From: Burkholderiales bacterium PBB1 | Lineage (GTDB): Bacteria; Pseudomonadota; Gammaproteobacteria; Burkholderiales; Burkholderiaceae_C | Length of the DNA: 64,000 nucleotides | Direction: 5' to 3' | Assembly: GCA_002255905.1 (NCBI GenBank) | Contig: NKIN01000006.1 | Coordinates: forward strand, 1 to 64,000 | Shown here: positions 1 to 11,487 of the stretch, one piece after another | Position numbering within the stretch: position 1 is the first letter of the stretch | How the letters are laid out: every line of letters starts with the position of its first letter | The notes under the pieces: model-generated | Database searches by the model: none | The model's input: only the letters and a program-made list of their open reading frames with translations | What the model was told of the DNA's origin: nothing | Program-made: the position numbers and the translations under genes

Positions 1-246
1 CCCGGTGTTGATCGAGGTGGTGTCGATGGTGATGTCGGCCTTGCCGGTCTTGGCGGTGCGGTCGAGGGTGATGGTGCCCTCCTTCTTGTCGAAGCGGCCA
101 CGGTTGGTCGAGGTGCCGAAGTGGCGCGCCTCGAAGGTCACATAGGTATGGGTGGCATCGAGCTTGTAGGTGGCGCTTTCAGCGTGGGCGAGTCCGGTGC
201 TGACAAGCAGCGTGGCACCGAGGGCGATCCAGGAGGGGTTGTTCAT
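1..246 (-). CDS. YceI family periplasmic protein, N-terminal part (cut by window edge)
   Basis: This minus-strand gene starts at the ATG at 246 and runs off the left edge, so only about 82 N-terminal residues are visible. It begins with a Sec signal peptide (hydrophobic stretch ending LAHA-ES). The following residues, [19 protein letters not shown] and then a stretch with [14 protein letters not shown], match the start of the YceI lipocalin-like barrel, which binds polyprenoid-type lipids in the periplasm. It is the last visible gene of a same-strand set with a second YceI protein (stop 85 bp upstream) and cytochrome b561. This is a common proteobacterial grouping, but the substrate cannot be read from sequence. 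Confidence 0.88.
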   Translation of the reverse strand, partial: MNNPSWIALGATLLVSTGLAHAESATYKLDATHTYVTFEARHFGTSTNRGRFDKKEGTITLDRTAKTGKADITIDTTSINTG

Positions 247-331
247 GATGAGTTTCCGGTGGAGGGGACGTGGGAAGAAATCTGCGGTGCAGCGGTGGGT
301 GGGGCGTTGGAGCGGTCGGTCGCCGCGCGGT

Positions 332-901
332 TCACAGCCCGGCAACGCCGGTGAGCGTCAGCTTGAAGCGAACCTGCACCTCGTTGGCGACGACCGAGGT
401 GTCCTTCCAGTCGCCGTCGCCGATCCTGAAGTCGAGCCGCTTGAGCGTGAAAGAGCCGGTGGCGGTGGTGTAGGTTCCCGAGGGCGCCAGCAGCACGGGC
501 ACGGTCACGGGCTGGCTGCTGCCCTTGATGCTGAGCGTGCCGGCCACCTCGAGCTTGCCGGCCCCGACCTGCTTGACCTGTGTCGAGGTGAAGGTGGCCT
601 TCGGAAATTTTCGGGTGTCGAACCAGTCGGGCTTGAGCAATTCGGCCTCGGTCTCGGCCGTGCCGATGGTGGCGCTGCCGAGGTCGATCGCGAAGCTGAT
701 CTTCGACGACGCCACTTGCTTGGGGTCGAACGCGACCTGCGCATCGAACTGGCGGAACCTGCCTTCCACCGGCACGCCCATTTGTCGGGTGAGGAAGGCG
801 ATCTCGCTTTGCCCGGGCACCAGCTTCTGCTGTGCCTGCGCGGGCAATACGGTGAACAGGGCGGCCAGCGTCAGGGCGGCGGAGCAGATGGACATGCGCA
901 T
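332..901 (-). CDS. YceI family periplasmic protein (second copy)
   Basis: This complete 189-residue protein has a Sec signal peptide (hydrophobic core after MRMSICS, cleavage near AQA-QQ). The YceI barrel follows: [22 protein letters not shown] near the mature N-terminus, then alternating short strands to a hydrophobic C-terminus. The length is typical for the family. A second in-frame Met two codons downstream (895) is an equally possible start. It lies between cytochrome b561 (39 bp upstream) and the truncated YceI gene, all on the minus strand, and is probably cotranscribed with them. YceI proteins are thought to bind isoprenoid quinones or similar lipids; the link to a membrane b-type cytochrome suggests, by inference, a redox or quinone role. 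Confidence 0.92.
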   Translation of the reverse strand: MRMSICSAALTLAALFTVLPAQAQQKLVPGQSEIAFLTRQMGVPVEGRFRQFDAQVAFDPKQVASSKISFAIDLGSATIGTAETEAELLKPDWFDTRKFPKATFTSTQVKQVGAGKLEVAGTLSIKGSSQPVTVPVLLAPSGTYTTATGSFTLKRLDFRIGDGDWKDTSVVANEVQVRFKLTLTGVAGL

Positions 902-940
902 GATGAGAACTCCCGAAGTAAAGACCGGATGCGGGGTGCA

Positions 941-1489
941 TCAGGAGCCGGTGCGACCCGGCCACATGCGGGCGATCAGCCCGTCGCGATCGATGAACTG
1001 GTGCTTCAGTGCCGCTGCCACATGCAGCGCCACGACCACGACCAGCGCCCACGCCAGCCAACCGTGCACCGGCTTGATCGCCTGCGCCAGCGCCTTGTCG
1101 GCGGGCAGCAGGTCCGGCAGCGGCAGCACGCCCAACCACACGATGGGGAAGCCGGCGGCCGAGCTGTAGGCCCAGCCCGCCAGCGGTACCGCGAAGAACA
1201 GCAGGTACAGACTGCCGTGGGCCAGATGCGCGGCGCGCTGCTGCCAGGCCGGCATCGGCGCGTCGGCGGGGGGGCGGTGCGTCAGACGCCACAGCAATCG
1301 AAACGCAGACAGCGCCAGGATGGTGACGCCCGCCCATTTATGCCAGTTGTAGAGCTTCACGCGCTGCGGCGAGAACGGCAGGTCGGCCATGTACAGCCCC
1401 AGGCCGAACGCACCCAGGATCGCCAGCGCCAGCAGCCAGTGCAGCGCGATGGCCGTCGAGGTGTACCGGGTGGGGTGGGTGGGTGTCAT
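941..1489 (-). CDS. Cytochrome b561 family membrane protein
   Basis: This 182-residue inner-membrane diheme cytochrome has four predicted membrane segments. The histidines expected as heme b ligands are visible: the first helix in TAIALHWLLALAI, then YNWHKWAG before helix 2, AAHLAHGSLYLLFF in helix 3, and VHGWLAWALVVVVALHVAAA in helix 4, followed by KHQFIDRDGL. The frame is open 29 codons further upstream, but the ATG at 1489 (MTPTHPTRYTS) gives the normal family N-terminus. It likely passes electrons between quinol and a periplasmic acceptor. It appears to be the first gene of the b561-yceI-yceI minus-strand unit and is divergent from the TupA-like gene. Confidence 0.9.
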   Translation of the reverse strand: MTPTHPTRYTSTAIALHWLLALAILGAFGLGLYMADLPFSPQRVKLYNWHKWAGVTILALSAFRLLWRLTHRPPADAPMPAWQQRAAHLAHGSLYLLFFAVPLAGWAYSSAAGFPIVWLGVLPLPDLLPADKALAQAIKPVHGWLAWALVVVVALHVAAALKHQFIDRDGLIARMWPGRTGS

Positions 1490-1607
1490 GGCGGGCTGCT
1501 GAGCATCGATCGATGAGGTGTACTGTAGGAGGCGCGTGGAGCGCAAGGCTTCACGGGGCTTGACGTGAGCGTTCAAAAATCATGAGGCCCCCTCTAGACT
1601 CTGACTC

Positions 1608-2420
1608 ATGAGCTTGCACCGTCGCGCCCTGCTTCAGCTGACGGCTGCTGGCATGGCCACGCCGCTGGCCGCGTGGTCGGCACAGCCGCGGTCGCTGGCC
1701 GATCCGTTCCGCCTGGCGGTCGACGAGGCGCTGGTCGATTCCGGGCTCGCAACGCAGATCCAGCGCCGCTTCGGCCGTGACACCGGCGTGGCCATTCAGG
1801 TGCTGCCCGGCCCGGCGCGTGAGTTGCTCGAGGCCCTCGGGCGTGGCGAACACGACGGTGCGCTGCTGAACATACCCCAGGCCGAGGAAGCACTGCATCG
1901 GCTGGGCCTGCTGCGCGGCTGGCAGCCTGTGGCGATGTCGGAATTCGTCATCGTGGGGCCCACGTTGTTGCGACCAGCTCTCGACGCGCTGAGCGCGCGG
2001 ATGCAGACCGCGCCAGCGCTGTCGGCGCTGGCGAAAGCCGGCGCGCCCTTTGTCGGTGCGACACCGGGCTCCGGCACACACGAGCTGGAGGCCGCCCTGT
2101 GGCGGGCTGCGAAGGTCGCCCCCCTGCCGCCCTGGTATCTGCCCTCAGCGAGCCGGGATGCGCTGGCGGCCGCGCGCGAGCGCCTGGCGTGTGTGCTGGT
2201 CGAGCGGGGCGTCTGGGCAGCGGCTGGCGCCTCGCTGCGACAGTCCCGCGATTTCGGCTTGCTCATCGAGGGCGACCCGATGCTGCGGGTGCCAGTGCAC
2301 CTCATGCGCTCGTTCCATCACGATCACCCGGCCGGCAAGCTGCTGAGCGATTGGCTGGCGAGCCGACCGGGCCGGCAGGCGATCGCCGCCCTGCCGGCGT
2401 ACCGACCGCCTGCGCCCTGA
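1608..2420 (+). CDS. TupA-like periplasmic substrate-binding protein (tungstate/molybdate-type)
   Basis: This 270-residue protein begins SLHRRALLQLTAAG, a twin-Arg-like signal start, and continues as a type 2 periplasmic binding domain. GRGEHDGALLNI, FVIVGP and the signature GATPGSGTHELEAALWRAA resemble the GDxSGTH...E..LW anion-site region of TupA-type tungstate-binding proteins. No ABC permease or ATPase gene is adjacent: upstream is the divergent cytochrome b561 and downstream a MOSC protein. It may therefore be an orphan binding protein or work with a transporter elsewhere. Neighbouring a MOSC protein (molybdenum-cofactor sulfurase-type domain) is suggestive of an oxyanion or Moco theme, but that is inference only. 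Confidence 0.75.
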   Translation: MSLHRRALLQLTAAGMATPLAAWSAQPRSLADPFRLAVDEALVDSGLATQIQRRFGRDTGVAIQVLPGPARELLEALGRGEHDGALLNIPQAEEALHRLGLLRGWQPVAMSEFVIVGPTLLRPALDALSARMQTAPALSALAKAGAPFVGATPGSGTHELEAALWRAAKVAPLPPWYLPSASRDALAAARERLACVLVERGVWAAAGASLRQSRDFGLLIEGDPMLRVPVHLMRSFHHDHPAGKLLSDWLASRPGRQAIAALPAYRPPAP

Positions 2421-2488
2421 GCCGGCCTGGAACATGCATGCCGCAGCCGCGTCTGTTGCCTGTCCCATCTGCCTTGAGACCCCCGACC

Positions 2489-3064
2489 ATGCAAGTTCTC
2501 AGCACCAACATCGCCGCCGCCCGCGAGATGACGATCAATGACCGGGAGGTCCTGACGGGCATCCTCAAGCGCAGCGTCAGTGGGCCGATCGAGGCGCGGC
2601 CGCTGGGGCTGGCGGGCGACGAACAGGCCGACCTGTCGGTGCATGGCGGCCTCGGCAAGGCGATCTATGCCTACCCGGTCGAGCACTACCCCTTCTGGCA
2701 GACGGTGCGCGCCCAGGCCAAGGTGGCCACATGGAACGAGCTGCTGCCGCACGGCTTCATGGGCGAAAACCTGACGATCCGCGGCCTGTTGGAGAGTGAG
2801 GTCTGCATCGGCGATGTGCTGCGCTTCGCGAATTGCGAGCTGGCCGTCAGCGAGCCGCGCTTCCCCTGCTTCAAGTTCAACGCGGTGATGGGCTTCAACC
2901 AGGCCGCCAAGCTGATGGTGGCCAATGCCTGGTGCGGCTTCTACCTGGCCGTGCGGACGCCGGGCACGGTGGAGGCGGGCGAGACCTTCGAGCTGATCCA
3001 CGGCCCGCGCGAGGTGAGCATCACCGCGTTGTTTCGCTCCCAGCTGGCGTCGCAGAAAAACTGA
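2489..3064 (+). CDS. MOSC domain protein (YiiM-like)
   Basis: This is a 191-residue protein starting at the ATG at 2489 (MQVLSTNIAAAREM); the frame is open further upstream but only the region from here shows family similarity. MOSC landmarks are SVHGGLGKAIYAYP, HGFMGENLTI and the cysteine-containing EPRFPCFKF, where the cysteine lies in the expected position for the conserved MOSC cysteine. Family members such as E. coli YiiM bind or use molybdenum cofactor and help detoxify N-hydroxylated compounds. It lies 68 bp after the TupA-like gene on the same strand, so cotranscription is possible. The exact substrate is not readable from sequence. Confidence 0.9.
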   Translation: MQVLSTNIAAAREMTINDREVLTGILKRSVSGPIEARPLGLAGDEQADLSVHGGLGKAIYAYPVEHYPFWQTVRAQAKVATWNELLPHGFMGENLTIRGLLESEVCIGDVLRFANCELAVSEPRFPCFKFNAVMGFNQAAKLMVANAWCGFYLAVRTPGTVEAGETFELIHGPREVSITALFRSQLASQKN

Positions 3065-3103
3065 CGGCCCGAGGGATGTCCGCCCGGGCCGTCTCGCCGC
3101 CGC

Positions 3104-4195
3104 TCAGGCGAGTGCCGGGTAATCGGTGTAGCCCTTGGCATCACCACCGTACAGCGTGTTCGGGTCCAGAGCAGCCAGGGGCAGGTTGTCTCGCAGGCGG
3201 TGCACCAGATCCGGGTTGCTGATGAACGGCCGGCCGAAGGCCACCACATCGGCGTGGCCGTGCGCGACGACATCGAGTGCCATCTGCCGGTCGTAGCCGT
3301 TGTTGACCATCCACACGCCTTGCGGGTGACCTTGCTTGTAGCGCTGACGCAGCGCCTCGTAGTCGAACGGCAGGTAGTCACGCGCGCCGCCGGTGTTTCC
3401 TTCGATCAGGTGCAGGTAGGCCAGCTTCATCGGTGCCAGGCGCTCCACCACGTGGTTGAACAGGCCCTGCGCATCGCTGTCCTGCCCGATGTCGCTGAAT
3501 GGCGTGACCGGGCTCAGCCGCAGCCCGGTGCGGGCGGCGCCGACTTCGTCGGTGACAGCTTGCAACACCTCGAGCAACAGCCGTGCGCGGTTGGCGACCG
3601 AGCCGCCATAGGCATCGGTGCGGTCGTTGGTGCTGTCGCGCAGGAACTGGTCGATCAGGTAGCCGTTGGCGCCGTGCACCTCGACGCCATCGAAGCCGGC
3701 TTGAATCGCGCATTTCGCGGCGTGGCGGTAGTCGGCAACCAGGCGCGGCATCTCGTCGGTGCGCAACGCACGCGGCGGCGAGACATCGACGAAGCCGTCT
3801 TTCGTGAAAGTCTGCGCCTTGGCCACCCGCGCGGTCGACGACACCGGCGACATGCCGCCCGGCAGCAACGACACATGCGAGATGCGGCCCACATGCCACA
3901 GCTGCAGCACGATCTTGCCGCCAGCGGCATGCACCGCATCGGTCACTTTCTTCCAGCCTGCCACCTGCTCGGGCGAGTAGATGCCGGGTGTGTCGAGGTA
4001 GCCCTGGCCTTCGGGGCTGATCTGCGTAGCCTCGGCAATGATCAGCCCGGCGCTGGCGCGCTGGGTGTAGTAGGTGGCCATCAGTGCGGTCGGCACCTGG
4101 TGGGCGGCCGCGCGGTTGCGGGTCAAAGGCGCCATCACGATGCGGTTGGCGGCGGCAATGGCGCCGATCTGGATGGGGTCGAACAGGCTGGTCAT
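3104..4195 (-). CDS. Old yellow enzyme family alkene reductase (NemA-like)
   Basis: This 363-residue FMN-dependent oxidoreductase starts at the ATG at 4195 (MTSLFDPIQIGAIAAANRI). Old yellow enzyme features are visible: the first barrel strand with IVMAPLTRNRA, GGKIVLQLWHVGRISH, the substrate-binding segment GFDGVEVHGANGYLIDQFL, and the C-terminal FMN-phosphate segment ending VAFGRPFISNPDLV. Length and order fit N-ethylmaleimide reductase-type enzymes, which reduce activated alkenes, nitro compounds or quinones with NAD(P)H. It is convergent with the MOSC gene and divergent from rlmJ, so it is probably monocistronic. Conserved neighbours do not tell the physiological substrate. Confidence 0.93.
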   Translation of the reverse strand: MTSLFDPIQIGAIAAANRIVMAPLTRNRAAAHQVPTALMATYYTQRASAGLIIAEATQISPEGQGYLDTPGIYSPEQVAGWKKVTDAVHAAGGKIVLQLWHVGRISHVSLLPGGMSPVSSTARVAKAQTFTKDGFVDVSPPRALRTDEMPRLVADYRHAAKCAIQAGFDGVEVHGANGYLIDQFLRDSTNDRTDAYGGSVANRARLLLEVLQAVTDEVGAARTGLRLSPVTPFSDIGQDSDAQGLFNHVVERLAPMKLAYLHLIEGNTGGARDYLPFDYEALRQRYKQGHPQGVWMVNNGYDRQMALDVVAHGHADVVAFGRPFISNPDLVHRLRDNLPLAALDPNTLYGGDAKGYTDYPALA

Positions 4196-4322
4196 GGCAG
4201 ATCCTCGGAGACGGGTGGCGGATTCTGGCGGCCAGGGCTTACCCGCGTTTGACAATGGCGATCGCACCGATCGCCCTTTTGGTGTAGCCACTACAGTGCC
4301 TGATTGACCAGGAACCCTCCGC

Positions 4323-5171
4323 ATGCTCGCTTACCGACACGCCTTCCACGCCGGCAACCATGCCGATGTGCTCAAGCACATCACGCTGACGCTGGTGCTG
4401 CGCTACATGAACCTGAAGGACAAGCCTTATCGCCTGATCGACACCCATGCCGGTGCTGGCGGCTACTCGCTCGAAGGCCAGTACGCCCAGAAAAAGGGCG
4501 AGTACCTGCAGGGTGTCGCTCGGCTGTGGGACCGCGATCCGGCCGAACTGCCCGAGGCCGTGGCCGATTACATGGCGCTGGTTCGCCAGTTCAATCCCGA
4601 TGGCCAGCTGGAGCAGTACCCCGGCTCGCCGGCCTTCGCGCAGATGCTGCTGCGCGCGCAGGACCAGCTGCGGCTGTACGAGCTGCACCCGACCGACCAC
4701 CGCATCCTCGAGGCGTTCCTGGGCTCGGTGAAGGGCGCCGAGGTCAAGGACACCAATGGCTTCGACGGACTGAAGAGCCAGGTGCCACCGTCATCGCGCC
4801 GCGCGGTCGTTCTGATGGACCCGAGCTACGAAGGCCACGGCGATTATTCGAAGGTCATTGCGTCGCTGCGCGAGGCGATCGCGCGCTTTCCGGAGGGCGT
4901 CTACATGGTCTGGTACCCGCAAGTCAGCAAGCTGGAAGCCGCGCAGCTGCCGCGCCGCCTCGAAGGGCTGGCGCCCAAAGGCTGGCTGCATGCGCGCCTG
5001 ACGGTGCAGCAGCCCGACTCGCAGGGCTTCGGCCTCGCGGGCAGCGGCATGTTCATCCTGAACCCGCCGTACACCCTGCACGACCAGTTGCTGGCGGTGT
5101 TGCCCTACCTGACCGAAGTGCTGGGCCAATACGATGGCGCCAATTACCTGCTGGAACAGAAAGCGGCTTGA
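4323..5171 (+). CDS. rlmJ: 23S rRNA (adenine-2030-N6)-methyltransferase RlmJ
   Basis: This 282-residue SAM-dependent methyltransferase of the RlmJ (YhiR) family would methylate A2030 of 23S rRNA. The N-terminus MLAYRHAFHAGNHADVLKH is diagnostic, followed by the SAM-binding YRLIDTHAGAGGYSL. The catalytic motif reads DPSYE (MDPSYEGHGDY) where E. coli has DPPYE. Length is normal. It starts at the ATG at 4323 and ends 3 bp before the CoA-transferase gene, which suggests a shared transcript with the two genes downstream, although these are not functionally related. Confidence 0.95.
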   Translation: MLAYRHAFHAGNHADVLKHITLTLVLRYMNLKDKPYRLIDTHAGAGGYSLEGQYAQKKGEYLQGVARLWDRDPAELPEAVADYMALVRQFNPDGQLEQYPGSPAFAQMLLRAQDQLRLYELHPTDHRILEAFLGSVKGAEVKDTNGFDGLKSQVPPSSRRAVVLMDPSYEGHGDYSKVIASLREAIARFPEGVYMVWYPQVSKLEAAQLPRRLEGLAPKGWLHARLTVQQPDSQGFGLAGSGMFILNPPYTLHDQLLAVLPYLTEVLGQYDGANYLLEQKAA

Positions 5172-5174
5172 ACG

Positions 5175-6380
5175 ATGACGATACCCACTTCCTTCGGCCC
5201 GTTGGCCGGCCTGAAAGTTGTTGAACTCGGCCAGCTGATCGCCGGGCCCTTTGCCGGCAAGACGCTGGCCGATTTCGGCGCCGAGGTCATCAAGATCGAG
5301 CCGCCTGCCAAGGACGGCAAGCCCGGTGGCGACCCGCTGCGCGAATGGCGCCTGCTGCACAACGGCACCAGCGTGTGGTGGCAAGTGCAGTCGCGCAACA
5401 AGCGCAGCGTCGCGCTCGACCTGAAAGATCCGGCGTCGCGCGACATCGTGCGCCGGCTGATCGCCGAGGCCGATGTCGTGGTCGAGAACTTCAAGCCCGG
5501 CGTGATGGAAGCCTGGGGGCTGAGCCACGAGGAACTGTCGAAGACCAACCCCGGACTGATCATGTGCCGCATCAGTGGCTACGGCCAGACCGGGCCGTAC
5601 CGCGAGTTGCCCGGCTTTGCTGCGGTGGCCGAGGCGATGGGCGGGATACGCCACCTGACGGCCGAGCCCGGTCGCGTCCCGGTGCGTTGCGGCGTGAGCC
5701 TGGGCGACACGCTCGCCGCGCTGCACGGCGTGATCGGCATCCTGATGGCGCTGCAGCACCGCCATGCGACGGTGAGCCCGCAGGCGCCGAAAGGGCTGGG
5801 TCAGGTGGTCGATGTGGCGCTGTACGAATCGGTCTTCAACTGCATGGAAAGCCTGCTGCCCGAGTACAGCGCGTTCGGTGCGGTGCGCGAACCCGCCGGC
5901 TCGGCGCTGCCGGGCATCGCGCCCAGCAACACCTACGCCTGCAGCGATGGCTGGGTGCTGGTGGCTGGCAACGGCGACTCGATCTACCAGCGGCTGATGC
6001 ACGCGATCGGCCGCGATGATCTTGGCCGCGACCCGGGTCTGGCCACCAACGCCGGCCGCGTGAAGCGGGTGCATGAGATCGACACGGCCATCGGCGACTG
6101 GGCGAAGACGCGCAGCGTGGCCGAGGCGCTGGTCACGCTGCAGGCAGCGCAGGTGCCGGTGGGCCGCGTCTACACCGCCAAGGACATCGCCGAAGACCCG
6201 CATTACCGCGCGCGCGGCATGATCGAGCGCATCACCACGGCCGATGGCCTGGCGCTCGACGTGCCCGGCGTGGTGCCCAAACTCAGTCTGACGCCGGGCC
6301 GCATCGATCGCCTGGCGCCGACGCTGGGGCAGGACACGGAGGCCGTGCTGGGCGCGCTTGGCCTGACGCCGCGCGGATGA
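5175..6380 (+). CDS. CaiB/BaiF family (class III) CoA transferase
   Basis: This 401-residue protein has the typical class III CoA-transferase start: LAGLKVVELGQLIAGPFAGK, ADFGAEVIKIE and the R-S-V-A-L-D-L-K motif. These are followed by VVVENFKPGVMEAWGL and ISGYGQTGPY. Members move CoA between carboxylic acids and act as interlocking dimers. Length matches single-domain members. It is packed between rlmJ (3 bp gap) and the CAAX-type protease (4 bp ATGA overlap), so it is probably cotranscribed. The acyl substrate cannot be deduced. Confidence 0.93.
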   Translation: MTIPTSFGPLAGLKVVELGQLIAGPFAGKTLADFGAEVIKIEPPAKDGKPGGDPLREWRLLHNGTSVWWQVQSRNKRSVALDLKDPASRDIVRRLIAEADVVVENFKPGVMEAWGLSHEELSKTNPGLIMCRISGYGQTGPYRELPGFAAVAEAMGGIRHLTAEPGRVPVRCGVSLGDTLAALHGVIGILMALQHRHATVSPQAPKGLGQVVDVALYESVFNCMESLLPEYSAFGAVREPAGSALPGIAPSNTYACSDGWVLVAGNGDSIYQRLMHAIGRDDLGRDPGLATNAGRVKRVHEIDTAIGDWAKTRSVAEALVTLQAAQVPVGRVYTAKDIAEDPHYRARGMIERITTADGLALDVPGVVPKLSLTPGRIDRLAPTLGQDTEAVLGALGLTPRG

Positions 6381-7057
6381 ACCTGCCGTTCAGTCCTGCG
6401 GCGCGGGCGCGCGTGATCCCGTTCGTGGCGTTCATGTTGCTGCTGCAGTTGCGCGGCATGGCGCCTGCCGACGGCAGCTGGGGCTTCGATCCGCGCTGGA
6501 TCTACGGCCTGACCGTTCTGGTGGTCGGCGCCTTGCTGGTGGGGTGGTGGCGCGAGTACGGCGAACTGTCGGCGCAACTGTGGCCCGCGTCGCGCGAGGT
6601 GGGCCTGGCGATCGGCGTGGGGCTGCTGGTGTTCGCCTTGTGGATCCAGCTCGACGCGCCCTGGATGCAGCTGGCCCCGCCCACGGCCATGTTCATTCCG
6701 CTCGATGCGCAGGGCAACCTGATCTGGCCGCTGGTGGCGGTGCGCTGGATCGGTGCGGCGCTTTTGGTGCCGGTGATGGAAGAGCTGTTCTGGCGCTCGT
6801 TTCTCATGCGATGGTTCCAGCACGCCACCTTCGAGGGCGTGGTGCCACAGCAGGTCGGGCTGAGGGCGATCGTGCTGTCGACCTTCGTCTTCATGCTGGC
6901 GCACACGCTGTGGCTCGCCGCCATCGTGGCAGGCCTCGCGTACGCGTGGCTCTACCGGCGCACCGGCAAGCTGTGGGTGCCGGTGATCGCGCACGCGGTC
7001 ACCAACGGCGCGCTCGGCATCTGGGTGGTGGCGACCGGGAATTGGGCGTTCTGGTGA
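6377..7057 (+). CDS. CPBP/CAAX-type intramembrane protease, PEP-CTERM-associated type
   Basis: This is a 226-residue polytopic membrane protein. The Abi/CPBP protease motif is intact: the glutamate pair in VPVMEELFWRSFLMRW, the histidine in FVFMLAHTLWLAA, and the final HAVTNGALG. The ELFWRSFLMRW form is characteristic of the CAAX-protease-related family found in exosortase/PEP-CTERM species (as I recall, TIGR03008). This fits the PEP-CTERM protein at 40007. It overlaps the upstream CoA-transferase gene by 4 bp (ATGA). In exosortase species this family is usually near EPS genes; no exosortase is visible in this window. Confidence 0.85.
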   Translation: MNLPFSPAARARVIPFVAFMLLLQLRGMAPADGSWGFDPRWIYGLTVLVVGALLVGWWREYGELSAQLWPASREVGLAIGVGLLVFALWIQLDAPWMQLAPPTAMFIPLDAQGNLIWPLVAVRWIGAALLVPVMEELFWRSFLMRWFQHATFEGVVPQQVGLRAIVLSTFVFMLAHTLWLAAIVAGLAYAWLYRRTGKLWVPVIAHAVTNGALGIWVVATGNWAFW

Positions 7058-7069
7058 AGGCTGCGGGCC

Positions 7070-7099
7070 TTGCCAGACAGCGCAGCGGCGCCATAGAAT
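7070..7099 (+). promoter_or_regulatory. Sigma70-like promoter of the AbrB-Doc module
   Basis: A TTGCCA box (7070-7075) and a TAGAAT box (7094-7099) are separated by 18 bp, a good sigma70 arrangement. The predicted start is 20-25 bp before the antitoxin ATG. Seen by eye; not tested. Confidence 0.6.
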
Positions 7100-7111
7100 A
7101 ACGTTTGTTAT
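7098..7111. promoter_or_regulatory. Palindromic operator candidate for AbrB-Doc autoregulation
   Basis: ATAAC and GTTAT are a perfect inverted repeat separated by GTTT, overlapping the end of the -10 box and the likely transcription start. GTTATAAC immediately following is itself a palindrome (7107-7114). Such sites in front of antitoxin genes are usually bound by the antitoxin or the toxin-antitoxin complex; here this is inference. Confidence 0.55.
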
Positions 7112-7128
7112 AACTTCGGGATGCTGCC

Positions 7129-7353
7129 ATGCACGCGCTCAAACTCACCCAGATCGGCAACTCGGTCGGCGTGATCCTGCCGAAGGAAGTGCTGGCGCGG
7201 CTCAAGGTTGAAAAGGGTGACACGCTGCACTTGACCGAAACGCCTGTCGGCATCGCGCTGACACCTTATGAGCCTGACTTGGAGCAACAGCTGGCGCTGG
7301 GCCGCGAGTTCATGCGCGAGTACCGGGACACCTTCCACGCCCTGGCCAAGTAG
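7129..7353 (+). CDS. AbrB/MazE family antitoxin
   Basis: This 74-residue protein has an N-terminal swapped-hairpin AbrB/SpoVT DNA-binding fold: LKLTQIGNSVGVILPKEVL followed by KVEKGDTLHLTE. The charged C-terminal tail (LEQQLALGREFMREYRDTF) is the expected toxin-binding segment. It precedes a Doc-type toxin gene by 11 bp in the standard antitoxin-first order. It likely represses its own promoter, which carries a palindrome. AbrB-type antitoxins pairing with Doc toxins (instead of Phd) are known in Proteobacteria. Confidence 0.88.
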   Translation: MHALKLTQIGNSVGVILPKEVLARLKVEKGDTLHLTETPVGIALTPYEPDLEQQLALGREFMREYRDTFHALAK

Positions 7354-7364
7354 ACGCGTGAGCC

Positions 7365-9901
<2,537 letters not shown>

Positions 9902-9905
<4 letters not shown>

Positions 9906-11476
9906 GGCCGAGCCCTGCCGACCTGTCGGTGCCGCGCTGGCTGCTGATCACCGGCCTGGGCGCGCTGCTGCTGCGCGGCTGGCTGTCGGTGGCCTTGCCG
10001 ATCACCGGTGACGAGGCCTACTTCTACTGGTGGGGCGTCTACCCCGACTGGGGCTACTACGACCACCCGCCGATGGTGGGCTGGTTGATTGCCGCGATGC
10101 GCGCCACGCTCGGCGACACGCTGTGGGCGATCCGGCTGCCCGTCGTGCTTTTGCCTGTCGCCATCGGTGGTCTGCTGTGGTGGGCGCTGGCCGCGGTCGA
10201 TCGCACGCGCGCTGCGTGGGCGGTGCTGCTGTTCTGGCTGGCGCCGATCAACTGGCTCAATGTGCTGATCACCACCGACACGCCGCTGATCTTCTGGTCG
10301 GTCGCGTCGGCCTGCTGCCTGCTGATCGCCGAGCGCCGGCCGCAGCTCGATGGGCGGGCCTGGGGCTTGTATGCGCTCTCGGGCTTTTTGCTCGGCGCGG
10401 CCTTCCTGTCGAAGTATTTCTCGGTGGTGCTGGGCCTGGCCTACTTCGCCTACTTCGTGCTGTTCCGTCGCGAGCGCTTCGCCGCCTTCGCGCTGCTGCT
10501 GTTGTGCGCACTGCCAGGGCCCGCGATCAACATCGCGTGGAACATCGAGCATTGCTGGTCGAACATCATGTTCAACCTGATCAACCGCAACGCAGGCGAA
10601 GTGTTCACCTGGAAGAAGCCGGTGACCTACGTGGCGATGATGGTCTACCTGGTGTCGCCAGTGGCCGCATGGCTGAGCTGGAAGCACCGCAGTGAGCTCG
10701 GCACCACCTTCCGGGCGCACCGGCTGCTGGGCTGCCTGGTGGTGGTGCCGCTCTTGTTCTTCGCGTTGCTCTCATACAAGAAGGTGATCGGCCTGCACTG
10801 GGTGATGTCGTTCTATCCCTTCGGGTTTGCCTTCATCGCCCTGGGTCTGCCGGCACAGCGGCTGCGGGCCTGCGCGATCGGCCTCGCGGTTCTGACGGGG
10901 CTGCATGTGATGGCCGTCGTCGGCGTGGCGATGACGCCGATGGAGCGTTGGCAGTCGATCTCGCTTTACAAGAGCATCGTGCGCACCGTGAAGACAGCCG
11001 AGATGCTGAAGCAGGTCGACGCGCCGGGCGTGGTGCTGATGGCCAATGCCTACACGCCGGCCTCGACTTATGCCTACGCGCTGCGCCGCTATGTGCCGGT
11101 GTTCGGCGTGGGCAAGTTCCACGCGCGGCAGGACGACCTGCTGGTGGACTACCGCACCTACCAGGGTCAGACGATCCGCATCATCCGCACCGACCGGCCG
11201 AAGCTCGATGAATATCGCCCCTACTTCGACAGCGTCGAATTGCTGAGCTACCAGCAAAGCGGCATCACCTTCTACGCCGTCGAAGGCAAGGGCTTCCGTT
11301 ACGAGGCCTACCGCGACGGCCCGCTCACCGATGTCCTCAATCGGTACTACCGCATCCCGGAGACGTTGCCGCTTGCGGCCTGCGCGTATTGCGAGCGGGT
11401 GTGCGGCCAGCCGCGCTGCCCGGTGTCGGCGCCGGCGGGGTCCGATAAGCCGGATGCCGAGAGCGACGGGCCCTGA
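9902..11476 (+). CDS. GT39-type membrane glycosyltransferase (ArnT/PMT family)
   Basis: This 524-residue protein has many hydrophobic segments and the family signature TGDEAYFYWWGVYPDWGYYD (Asp37-Glu38 region and YYDHPP at 52-57), where the Asp-Glu pair acts as the catalytic base and metal site in ArnT-like enzymes. It would transfer a sugar from polyprenyl phosphate in the periplasm. It is translationally coupled to the UbiA-like gene. The C-terminal soluble domain ends with an unusual cluster of four cysteines (CAYCERVCGQPRC, about residues 494-506), possibly metal binding or disulfide-forming. The acceptor is unknown. Confidence 0.85.
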
Positions 11477-11487
11477 GGATCTGAGCT

